64,000 bases of DNA. Origin: Wyeomyia smithii (lineage: Eukaryota; Arthropoda; Insecta; Diptera; Culicidae). Of the stretch, positions 21,458-31,319 are shown piece by piece (positions within the stretch are counted from its first letter, which is position 1; every line of letters starts with the position of its first letter). The stretch spans positions 192,184,498 to 192,248,497 of the forward strand of contig NC_073696.1 in assembly GCF_029784165.1 (NCBI RefSeq), in the 5' to 3' direction. Below the pieces are notes generated by a model. The model saw only the letters and a program-made list of their open reading frames with translations. It did no database searches and was not told where the DNA came from. The position numbers were made by a program, and so were the translations under genes.

Positions 21458-24400
21458 ACGAGACGTCGAGGGAGACATCGATGAGCACTCTTTGGAACAC
21501 AGCCCGAAGAATGCGGAATCGCGTAACGGTCATCGAAAGCGAGGAGTCTTCAAGTCGGTGGATATTTGATTTTGCCAGGAAAGTATGTCCGGACTCTGTT
21601 CCTGAGCAAAACATTGTTCGCGATGCGTCTCCAGGCCACGACGCGATAGAATCACCTTTTACGATGGCAGAATTTTCAGTTGCCCTCCTGTCCTGTAACA
21701 ATAACGCGCCTGGGTTAGATAGAATCAAATTCAACTTGTTGAAGAATCTACCCGGCAATGCCAAGAGGCGCTTGTTGAACTTGTTCAATAAGTTCCTGGA
21801 GCAAAACATTGTACCGCAGGATTGGAGGCAAGTGAAGGTGATCGCCATCCAAAAACCAGGGAAACCAGCTTCTGATCACAGCTCTTATAGGCCGATTGCA
21901 ATGCTATCCTGTATCCGGAAATTGATGGAAAAAATGATACTCCGTCGTTTAGACCATTGGGTCGAATCAAATGGTCTACTATCAGATACTCAATTTGGCT
22001 TCCGCCGTGCCAAAGGGACGAATGATTGTCTTGCGTTGCTTTCAACAGATATGCAGCTGGCGTATGCTCGCAAAGAACAAATGGCGTCTGCGTTCTTGGA
22101 CATTAAGGGGGCTTTTGATTCCGTTTCTATTGACATTCTTTCGGGTAAACTTCACCGACAAGGATTTTCTCAAATTTTGAACAATTTTTGCACAATTTGT
22201 TGTCCGAAAAGCACATGCATTTTACGCACGGCGATTTGGCAACTTTTCGCATTAGCTACATGGGTCTTCCCCAGGGCTCATGTTTAAGCCCCCTTCTTTA
22301 CAACTTTTATGTAAATGACATCGACGAATGTCTGGCAAATTCATGCACGATAAGACAACTTGCAGACGACAGTGTAATCTCTGTTACAGTAGCCAAAGCT
22401 GCCGATTTGCAAGGACCATTGCAAGATACCTAGGACTCTTTGTCTGCTTGGGCTTTACAGCTAGGTATCGAATTCTCTCCGGAGAAGACTGAGATAGTAG
22501 TTTTTTCTAGGAAGCATGAACCTGCTCAGCTTCAAACACAATTAATGGGTAAAACGATTTCTCAGGTTTTGGTACACAAATATCTTGGTGTCTGGTTCGA
22601 CTCTAAAGGCACCTGGGGTTGTCACGTGAGTCACGTCAACAAAGAGTGAATTTTCTTCGTACAATAACCGGACAATGGTGGGGAGCCCACACAGGAGACC
22701 TTATAAGGCTATACCAAACAACGATACTGTCTGTTATTGAGTACGGGTGTTTCTGCTTCCGCTCCGCAGCAAACACACATTTGATCAAACTGGAGCGAAT
22801 ACAATATCGTTGTTTGCGTATCGCCTTGGGTTGCATGCAATCGACCCATACGATGATTTAGGAGATCTTAGCTGGAGTACTACCATTAAAAAACCGCTTC
22901 TGGAGCCTGTCTTCTCGTATTCTAATCAAATGTGAGGTCTTGAACCGTCCAGTGATTGAAAATTTTGAAAGGTTAATCGAACTTAATTCTCAAACCCGTT
23001 TTATGACATTGTATTTCAATCACATGTCCCAAAATATTAACCCTTCTTCAAATATTCCAAATCGTGTCGACTTATCAAATGCTTCTGATTCTACTGTGTT
23101 TTTCGATACATCCATGATAGAAGAAACTCGCGGAATCCCGGATCATTTACGCGTGCAGCAGATCCCTAAAATTTTTTCCAATAAATATCGAAACATCAAC
23201 TGCGACAATATGTACTACACTGACGGATCACTTCTTGATGGGTCCACTGGCTTCGGTATCTTCAAAAACAATTTAACCGTCTCCCATAAGCTCGATAATC
23301 CTGCTTCTGTTTACGTCGCAGAGGGTCTCTCACGAAAGGCAGAAAATCAGAAGGCAGAATCACGAAAGGCGGAATCACGAAAAGCAGAATTACGAAAGGC
23401 AGAATATTTCATAAGGCAGAATAACGAATGGCAGAATCAAAAGAAGCACGAATGGCAGAATCAAAAAATGGTCTATTTTCTTATTAACAACACACACTCG
23501 CGGCCTTTGGCCGACTCTATTGTCCAAGTGTATGCTGTCCTTACTCGCTACCGCTCGTTCGGACTTAACTAAGGGAAAGAAAACCTGTTTGAATAATCCT
23601 AGGAAACCAGTAGATCAGTTGTTTGTATGCGAGAGGCCGCCGCTTCCGACGGCGGGTCGGTGGCCGGCTCGGACCGTGGAAACCACGGCGGCTTTGTGCC
23701 GCCTCGGTTCCTTGCCCTCGATTATGCGTCTTCGCCGCATGAATTGTTTTATGTTAATTATAAAGCCGTTGAGACTAGTGTAAGTTATACCTACCATCGA
23801 AAAGTTTCTCTCCGCGATGCCGTGATACTTTTTAAGACCTGAGCCAAACCAGTTTGTGCGTTTCGGATCTAATAATTAGGCTTGATTTGCACCTCACATC
23901 AAAACTGGTCATTGCTTGTAACCAGTTATAATGTCTGGTTACCAAATAATATTAAATAATAAAGGTAGAGTAGCAGCTTTGATACCGTGACCAGGATTCG
24001 CACCAAATTGTCATCACGCACTTGGCTATCGTGAGTCAGATTTTGCTACCTGGGATTCTGCCTTTCGTGCCCTTCGAAATTCTGCCTTTTGAAATATTCT
24101 GCCTTGTGTGTACGGTCATAGAGTTCTGCCTTTCGTGCTTCTGCCTTTCGTGATTCTGCCTTCTGTGGCGAACCCGTCGCAGAATTGGCTGCAATTCAGT
24201 ACACCCTAGGGATTATCGAAAAAATGCCCACGGACCATTATTTCATCTTTACGGACAGTCTCAGTTCCATTGAGGCTCTCCGATCGATGAAAGATGTTAA
24301 GCACTCTCCGTATTTCCTGGGGAAAATACGGAAACATCTGAGTGCTTTATCCGAAAAATCGTATCAGATTACCTTAGCGTGGGTCCCTTCTCACTGCTCG

Positions 24401-24922
24401 ATACCGGGTAATGAGAAAGCGGACTCTTTGGCTAAGGTGGGCGCAACAAACGGTGATATTTATGAAAGACCAATTGCCTTTAATGAATTTTTCGCATTTG
24501 TACGTCAGAATACGATAATCAGTTGGCAAAATTCTTGGACCAAGGGGGAACTGGGAAGGTGGTTACATTCCATAATCCCCAAGGTATCGACGAACCCGTG
24601 GTTCAAGGGGTTGGATGTAGGTCGGGATTTCATTTGCGTGATGTCCCGGCTTATGTCCAATCACTATAGATTTGACGCGCATCTCCGTCGTGTTGGGCTC
24701 GGGGAGAGTGGTATCTGTGCCTGTGGTGAAGGTTATCACGACATAGAGCACGTTGTTTGGTCATGCCCTGTACACCGTGACGCCAGGTCTAGATTTATAG
24801 CTTCCCTGCAGGCCGAAGGTAGGCAGCCGGCTGTTCCTGTTCGTGATGTCTTGGCGAGCCGTGACCCATCCTACATGTCCCTTATATACGTTTTCCTGAA
24901 ATCCATCCACGCCCCAGTTTAG
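21343..24922 (+). pseudogene. I-element ORF2: RT and RNase H, frameshifted and interrupted
   Basis: Begins just before the RT domain. Visible RT blocks: NNNAPGLDRIKFNLLK, SSYRPIAMLSCIRKLME, DTQFGFRRAKGTNDC, SAFLDIKGAFDSVS, YMGLPQGSCLSPLLYNF and the active-site ADD in IRQLADDSVIS. The frame breaks near 22190, near 22430 (one base lost relative to copy 2, creating a stop) and near 22645-22860. RNase H follows with the acidic residues visible: TDG at about 23220, AEL (split by the foldback element), FTDS near 24250 and NEKAD near 24412. A Cys-His cluster (CACGEGYH...C) lies near the stop at 24922. RNase H within ORF2 is diagnostic of the I clade. Confidence 0.85.
23323..24174. mobile_element. 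Foldback element with arrayed GGCAGAA repeats
   Basis: The target CGTCGCAGA is duplicated at 23314-23322 and 24175-24183 (9 bp). Ends read GGGTCTCTCAC and, in reverse complement, GGTTCGCCAC, each followed by GAAAGGCAG or AGAAGGCAG. The arms (about 23323-23470 and 24050-24174) are built from a unit of about 15 bases close to AAAGGCAGAATCACG. Inverted arms made of short direct repeats plus a 9-bp duplication match Drosophila FB-type foldback elements; a MULE relationship is inference. The 580-base centre has no recognised gene. Excision plus loss of one TSD restores ...YVAELAAIQ in RNase H. Confidence 0.82.
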
Positions 24923-25317
24923 TCCTATCCCCTTCCGCCTACATCCAACCAAACGACAAGAACACGTTAAGACTCCGGATCCGGAAACAGCAATCAGACC
25001 CGCACGATACTCTCAAGGCCCGATGGAAACAACCCAATATGCCAGTCCGTAATATCTTGGCCCAGCAGCGGAACAAATTTAATATGCTGCTTACCTATGG
25101 CAATGAAAACCATCGAACAGCAAACCTGTGCTTTGAATGCAGAATATTCTAGCTTTAAGTTAGATTTAGTTTCAGCTCGTGGTCGGCAGCGAGGATAAAA
25201 AATTTGCTTTTAGTTATTAAGATACTTTAGAAAGTAAGCTACCACATATAATTGGCGCCGTTAAACATTGAATTTTTTTTGTGTCGTGTCAAATAAACTA
25301 TAGATGAAGAAAAAAAA
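24923..25317 (+). other. I-element 3'UTR, copy 1
   Basis: Non-coding tail after the RNase H stop, ending GTGTCAAATAAACTAT and an A-rich tract. The same terminus occurs in copy 2 near 63321-63337. Confidence 0.7.
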
Positions 25318-25329
25318 AAGCTTCCAAAA

Positions 25330-26380
25330 ACGATCAATGATCCATTCTTGGCCACATATCATAGCAATTCATAATCCATATCATATTGGCCATATGTAAA
25401 CAAATCCATGGTAACGTATTAACATTGATGCAAAACATGAAAAGTACGAAGTTTTTCGGGCTGTCATAAGATATCGCATGAGATTCGTGAAAACACAAAA
25501 ATTATTTTACTACAGCACCGCTATTTGATATAATATATCCGTTCTCTATTGGTTCAGATTATTTACAAAATTGTAACTTCGGTTGTATCTACCAAAACTA
25601 ACGCTTCGGACTTTTAACTATAGTTGGTAAATAATACAAATAATTTCTATGTGAAAAACGCAAAGAGCGGAAGCTTATTAGTAAAGATAAATGACAGAAG
25701 AAAAATTAACATAGATCAATGATGTGATGTCAGTGTTATTAAATATCCTACTCAATTCAAATAATATTCTAGCTCGAAGTACTTTGCACTGCTAGCTATG
25801 TGTGAATATAATATTATTATTTAGTTTGATTAATAGATATACTGGCCTTTTAGTTAGTTAAATAACGAGGATTTTCTGCTGATAAAATATATCTACATGG
25901 TGAAGTCAAATTATAAAATAAATTCGTGTGAATTCAACTTTTTCGCGAATTGGCCAAAATAGGAGCCCCGAGTGGTCAATTAAGAAATGATATGGCCAAA
26001 ATAAGAGCCTAGAGAAGTTTTTTGGTTGGAAAATATATAAACAAAATAACATAATTTTGCTATTTAAACTCAATGTTAGTGAAAAATATAGGCGAGTTCA
26101 TCCGATTTGCGCGTTGAACTGATTCAATTACATATTTTTCGAAGGAAGCAGACCAAAAAACCTCTCATCAATAACATACTATGGCCAAAACCGGTGCTTT
26201 TACCCTTAGACAAAACCATTCATTATGATAACGTTTTATTGAATTTGGTTTTTGAGGAAATAGAGTTAATTTTGATTTAGACGCATTACGAGAAATTCTT
26301 GGTTCTTTTTCAACAACAACGACACGCTTGTGCTCGCCAAATTGGAGAAATTAGAAGTTTCTTTTGCTCTCGTATAATGG
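25330..26380. other. No gene; relics of GGCCAAAA-type MITE
   Basis: Phrases TTGGCCAAAATAGGAGCC (about 25950), ATGGCCAAAATAAGAGCC (about 25990) and TGGCCAAAACCGGTGC (about 26182), followed by TTTTACCC, suggest a decayed MITE with GGGTAAAAGCACC ends at about 25945-26210. No reading frame was recognised. Confidence 0.4.
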
Positions 26381-27440
26381 CAAAGGTCCTATTTGGTAAA
26401 TCGAACGCTGTACGTTAAAATTGGATCACAACATTCTACACACTTTTCGAATCTACCGGGCGTTCCGCAGGGCAGTAATTTAGGACCACTGCTCTTTGCA
26501 CTGTTCATAAATGACGCATCCTTATTACTGCCAGAGCCAAGCCGTATGTTTTTTGCGGACGTTGTCAAATTAATACGGATTATACGAAGTATCGTAGACT
26601 GTCACGAACTCCAGCGGCTTATCAACATTTTTTTATAAGTGGTGTACCAACAACCTACTAACAATTAGTATCCAGAAATGTTGCGTAATCTCTTTCCATA
26701 GAAAAAATGATCCTATAACGTTGAGCTACACCATGTTTGACCAAACATTAAGGTGAAACCTCATTGAATCCAAAAATGGCCGACTTCGAGTCACCACTTC
26801 GAATTTTCGAAAGCACAAGACTCGGAAATAGTTAATGCGTTCCCTGTGAAAATTCTATTTTATGTTTGCTGTGGGGAGCAAACATAAAATAGAATTTTCA
26901 TAGGGAACGCAATGAGTATTTCCGAGTCTTGTGCTTTTGAAAATTCGAAGTGGTGACTCGAAGTCGGCCATTTTGGATTCAATGAGGTTTCACCTTAACG
27001 AAAGTTACCCAGGTTCGAGACTTGGGTGTTACTTTAGACGCATCGCTATCATTGTAGGGCGCACTACAACGAGATAATTGCAAAGGTGATTCGACAACGT
27101 GGATTTACCTATGAGATAGCATCGGAATTCCGCGATCCACTGTGCCTTCGACCACTGTACATCTCCCTGGTCCGTTCTGTTCTTGAAACGAACTCCGTAG
27201 CAATCCCAAGAATTTTACAGCGATTAGATTTATATGCTCCGGAACGATCATTAAGACGAAGAAATTTTCTTTCTCTGCCCCAGTGTAATGCATCTTAGGG
27301 ACAATATGATCCCATTCGCTTTATGTCAGCAAGCTTCAACAGTGTTGCAGCCTCATTTGACTTTAACATGTCGGTTAATATGTTCAAGCAACTTCTCCGT
27401 AGTCGACAAGCATAAACATTCTCCGAAGGTGATTTTTATT
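26381..27440 (+). pseudogene. CR1/Jockey-group reverse transcriptase relic
   Basis: Contains the RT block LPGVPQGSNLGPLLFALFIND, a degraded active site (FFADVVKL where FADDLK is usual) and downstream thumb-region sequence (QVRDLGVTLDASL, then EFRDPLCLRPLYISLVRSVLE). A TTAA MITE at 26752-26994 splits it. Removing the MITE and one TTAA rejoins ...MFDQTL and TKVTQVRDLGVTLD in one frame. Both ends of the element are missing and stops are present, so this is a dead fragment. Clade is by motif only. Confidence 0.7.
26752..26994. mobile_element. Palindromic MITE with TTAA duplication
   Basis: Near-perfect 243-base palindrome with ends GGTGAAACCTCATTG and its complement, flanked by TTAA (26748-26751 and 26995-26998). 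The centre is around 26875. TTAA targeting is typical of piggyBac-like and some other DNA transposons. It is inserted cleanly inside the RT relic around it. Confidence 0.85.
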
Positions 27441-27452
27441 ACGTGTACATTA

Positions 27453-28317
27453 GGTTGGGGCAAAGTAATCGATATTCCAGAACCATGTTATTTTGGTTTC
27501 TTTTAGGGCTCCAAACAACCCTAAACTTACCGGAAGTCGATTGATTTTGTCTCTGCTTGGCGCATTGCATTTCAAATTTGTATGAAAATTTATATGGGAA
27601 AACCTACTTTTTGGCATTTACCTTTCTATAGAGCTTAATGACGGTCTAATAATGCACTACATTATGTTAAAGTATATTATTTTAGATGCCTAACAACTTT
27701 GCAGAAGACACTGAAGAGGTAGGATGTCTCTGAGAAGAGCTATAGTTGTTCATAGTTGAGTATGTCGATTTAAATGCAGAAAATCTTGTTTTCTGCCAAC
27801 ATTACCAATGTGCTGGCGTCAGTAGGATTCTTATCAGAAATAACCTGTCGTAACGAGTTTATACACTCAGCTGGATCAAGCAAACAAATTTAGGTCAATG
27901 TTCTAGACGTAGGTAGAATCTACAACGCGTTCCAGAGGTTACTTCTTATGGAAATCGGACTAACGCCGGTACACTGGCAGTGTTGGCAGAAAAAATGATT
28001 TGCAACATGAATTTCGACATATGTACTTAATTTTGAACAGCTCAACAAGTTGTTAGGCATCAAAAAACCTACCATTTGATGTCATGAAACTTATGGTTTG
28101 AGCCACTTCGTTCTCTTTAGAATGGAAAATGCAAAAACGTTGGTTTTTCCATACAAATCTTCATATAAATTTGAAATGCAATGCGCCAAGCGGAGACAAA
28201 ACCAATCGACTTCCGATAGATTTAGGATTGTTTTGGGCTCCAAATAGAACAAAAAAAACTTGGTTCTGGCTTTCTGCTATCAAGTGTTTTTTTTTCATAT
28301 AACGATTCCCCACCCTG
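27453..28317. mobile_element. Mariner-type inverted-repeat element, non-autonomous
   Basis: About 180 bases at each end are imperfect inverted repeats; for example GGAAGTCGATTG followed by TTTTGTCTC and TTGGCGCATTGCATTTCAAA occurs in both. The left terminus TTAGGTTGGGGCAAAGTAAT resembles termini known for mariner elements of the Hsmar/cecropia kind. The right terminus in reverse complement is CAGGGTGGGGAATCG, so the ends have diverged or differ in origin. TA is adjacent on both sides (27451-27452 and 28318-28319). No transposase was recognised. Confidence 0.6.
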
Positions 28318-28744
28318 TAATATTAAACTAATACAAATACAAATACAAATAAATGTTGTTTGCACAAAAAAACACTGCAATATCGTCAAGTGTAAACGAT
28401 ATTCTTTCGAGTGTTGTTTAATATATTTTTAAAAAAATTAGACGACGGCTGAATTAATTTTGTCTGCGGATTCTGTAACCTTTGTAACAAAAATCACAGG
28501 AGGGTTGTGTGCAAAGCCACGACCGCAAGGTTAAAGTAGAATACTTTATTTAACCCCTAACCGTATTGCGGCTTGTAACATCAAGCGATTTCGTTTGCTC
28601 GCTGCTGCGTGTTGCATCATGTTGCAACTTAGCAGCTGTGAGACGACGAAATTTTGTTCATGCTGATTGATTGAATCGACTTCACATTAGCTCTGCATAG
28701 TCGAACTAACTGCTTTTGTGAGGGTGTTCTAATAGGGCAGTTTG
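28318..28744. other. No gene seen
   Basis: AT-rich. The phrase CACGACCGCAAGGTTAAAGT at about 28519-28538 is shared with 12884-12904. Nothing else was recognised. Confidence 0.4.
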
Positions 28745-29165
28745 TTATTCAAAATCGCTTATGCTGATCACAGCCTTTGCGCTGCCCTTACAGTGGGGGG
28801 TTACCTCAATAAAGTTAAAATTATACAACTGCAACAGAATTTGATTGCATCCCGCACAGAATGTCTGCTTGTGTTGATACCAGAAAATTATTAACCTTCA
28901 ATTACTTGTTTATTTGTCTTCAAAAAGGCATTTTGCGGTTCAAAATCGGTTGCTGATCGCAGCCTTTGAGCTGCCCTAACAATGGGGGAATTAAGATACA
29001 CGGACAACATGCACTGTGGAAGCTATTTCACATTCAGTGAATTAGACGGGCGCGACAGATTTAAATTGCTAGAATCCAACACAGAACGCTTGCTTGTGTT
29101 GTCGTAAATTCAATTCAATGCAATCTTCATGCTGCCCCAACACAGGGGGAATAATGGCAGTCTGG
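28745..29165 (+). repeat. Irregular direct-repeat array
   Basis: Three related blocks: GCTGATCACAGCCTTTGCGC plus TGCCCTTACAGTGGGGG (about 28755), TGCTGATCGCAGCCTTTGAG plus CTGCCCTAACAATGGGGG (about 28951), and ATGCTGCCCCAACACAGGGG (about 29129). A second shared phrase, CACAGAA then GCTTGTGTTG, lies between them. Spacing is about 180-200 bases. Non-coding, function unknown. Confidence 0.6.
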
Positions 29166-29762
29166 CGACACACGCTGAGAAAAACCGCGCTGCTCCTGAG
29201 ACGTGGTGACCAACCACAGAGCTAGTGCAGCTGCTAAGGAAGGACGACTGCTGTTGTCGCTGTCTAGAACTATTATGAGCGGCTTCGGCTGAAACTGAGG
29301 CTCTTATATAGGCCAAATAGCATGTTTTCAATTGCAAGGTATATGATTCTGTCGACCGTGCTTGGGAAGCAATCATATAACTACCAATCAGAGGTCGAAT
29401 TTTTCGTTTTAACAAGGCTTGACTATTTCCAATAGTACAATAGTGTGAATAATAGAATTACAATTATCTTATTTTGGGATGAATCTTAGAAGATTTTCCA
29501 ATCTATTGCTGCAAGAACGAAGAAAATCCATCGAATACTAACCGATTTATTAGCATTTGAAATTGGACATATTTTTCACTTTCTTCGGTTTTAGATTTTC
29601 ATTTCACATCCCTATGTAGCCGAACTTCCTGAAAGAAGTATTCTACTTCAAAAGTCCCTTTAATTACAGTGTTTAGTCCCACGTCACTCCTTCATACAAC
29701 CCTAGGGCTGTATACCTTGTAGTAATTTTCATTGAGGTTAAGTGGGGCAATAACGCCTGCTA
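29166..29762. other. No gene seen; weak minus-strand TATA
   Basis: On the minus strand TATATAAGAG lies near 29300-29309 upstream of GC-richer sequence running into the repeat array. No protein was recognised, so its meaning is unclear. Confidence 0.3.
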
Positions 29763-31145
29763 GAAGGAACATTTCCAGGTGCTATTGAACGGTGAGGAGC
29801 CGGATGAGCAGAGCAGGAACAGTATGACGATTATGAGTAACGAACAAGCTGTGGAGCCACCAACACAGGAGGTGGTGAAAAAGGCGATTAGTGAGCTAAA
29901 AAACGGCAAGGCCGCTGGAAAGGGCGGTATTCCGGCCGAAGTTCTAAAAGCTCGTATACCCTATCTATAATAAGGGTCATCGATTGGATTGTTACAACTA
30001 TCGAGGCATTGCGTTGCCCAACTCCGCATATAAAGTGCTCTCCCGTATCCGTTCTTCAAATTGAGACCGTTAACGGAATCCGTCGTTGGCGAATACCAGG
30101 CTGGCTCCACGGCACCCTGCGACAGATCCTCGATAAGTTCCAGGAGTATAACCTGCAGGAGCATCTTTTGTTTGTGGATTTCAAGGCGGTATACGACTCA
30201 GTGAAAAGAAACGAGCTTTGGCAGAGCATGCTGGAACACAGTTTCCCGACGAAACTAATTAAGCGGAGTCGTATGACGCTGGAGGGAACGAAATCAGGCG
30301 TGCGGATAGCTGGCGAGACATCAGCCGCGTTTGTAACGTTGGATGGACTGAAGCAGGGGGATGCGCTCTCTAACTTACTATTCAATATCGCCCTCGAAGA
30401 GGCAGTACGAAGAGCAAACGTGCAAAGAAACAATATGATCATCACATCCCGTGGTATTGGTGCTGAGGTGGAGAAAGATGGGGAACGATTTGACGTGGTT
30501 GACGAGTTCGTTAATCTTGGTACACTTGTGACATGTGTGACGATATGAGTCGTGAAGTGAAACGACGAGTTGCAGCTGCGAACAGGGCCTTTTACGAACT
30601 ACGTAACCATCTAACGTCCCGTATTTGTTTATTTGTTAATTTGTAAAAATTACATCAACAGGCCTTGTGGCCCAAATGATTTTGCTGTAGTTTGCAAACT
30701 CGCACAAAACTCCCGGTGACACCCTACGGACATGAAGCATGGACGCTGAAGGAAGCTGATCGACGAGTGCTCGGAGTTTTTGAGCGTAAAGTTTTGGGAT
30801 ACTTGGCGGTAAACTGGAAGATGGGGTGTGGCGCAGACGCATGAATCACGAGTTGTACCAGGTATACAAACATGCAATGAAGGTAATAACGCGAGGCAGG
30901 CTTCAGTGGGCTGTACATGTAGCCAGAATGTCTGACGAGAGAGCCGCCAAAACTATCTTCCGTAGAGAACCAGGAAAAGGCCGTCGACTCCGTGATAGGT
31001 TCGCACGCGGTGGAAGAAGATGCACTATCTGCTGATGTATGAGGAGACTGGAGAACGGCTGCCCAAGACAGAAGAAGCTGGACATCTCTAATTCGTTCGG
31101 TCCTAGACCGGTAAACGGTCCGTTAGCCGAAAAAAGTAAAGAAAG
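29763..31145 (+). pseudogene. RTE-clade retrotransposon, copy A (5'-truncated, deleted)
   Basis: Starts inside ORF2 at LLNGEEPDEQSRN, followed by EVVKKAISELKNGKAAGK and RT blocks VDFKAVYDSVKRNELW, TLDGLKQGDALSNLLFNIALE and VVDEFVNLGTLVTC. The catalytic FADD segment is missing between RANVQRN and GIGAEVEKDG. The C-terminal part GRLQWAVHVARMSDERAAK follows, then a TAAAG-type tail near 31130-31145. Flanking 12-mers TAACGCCTGCTA and TAACTACCGCTA (9 of 12 identical) may be a decayed TSD. About 70 bases of foreign sequence sit near 30623-30695. Confidence 0.75.
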
Positions 31146-31205
31146 TAACTACCGCTAGCTTTGATGGATTTTTCTAAAAATTTGTGTTATTATTCAACAC
31201 TAAAG

Positions 31206-31319
31206 CAGGTATTAGACGAAGCAAATATTTGCTATTTTTGGTACGGATTTTATTTTGTATAAATAAAAAATAAAATTCGTACCAAAAATAGCAAATGTTT
31301 GCTTCGTCTAATACCCGCT
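31206..31319. repeat. Short perfect-style palindrome (mini-MITE)
   Basis: GCAGGTATTAGACGAAGCAA at the left and its near complement at the right, with arms of about 53 bases around a loop of about 10 bases. Probably a very short MITE or hairpin remnant. No certain TSD. Confidence 0.6.

Larger units (their letters stand above)
15113..25317 (+). mobile_element. I-clade non-LTR retrotransposon, copy 1, with nested insertions
   Basis: The element is bounded by a 12-bp TSD, AAGCTTCCAAAA (15101-15112 and 25318-25329). Its 5' start, TCATTCCACGTCGAACACTC, resembles the I-factor 5' end. The 3' end reads GTGTCAAATAAACTAT plus an A-tail. Order: 5'UTR (15113-15458), R1 insertion (15459-20841), rest of 5'UTR, ORF1 start (20954), an internal deletion joining ORF1 to ORF2 near 21343, RT, RNase H split by a foldback element (23323-24174), a C-terminal Cys-His motif, stop at 24922 and 3'UTR. 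The clade is assigned from the RT-RNase H order and the closely similar copy at 57409-63344. It cannot move by itself. Confidence 0.85.

Noticed and set aside
23331..24170. A CRISPR-like array
   Set aside because: Repeats are about 15 bases, inverted between two arms, with no regular spacers; it is a foldback transposon in a eukaryotic genome.
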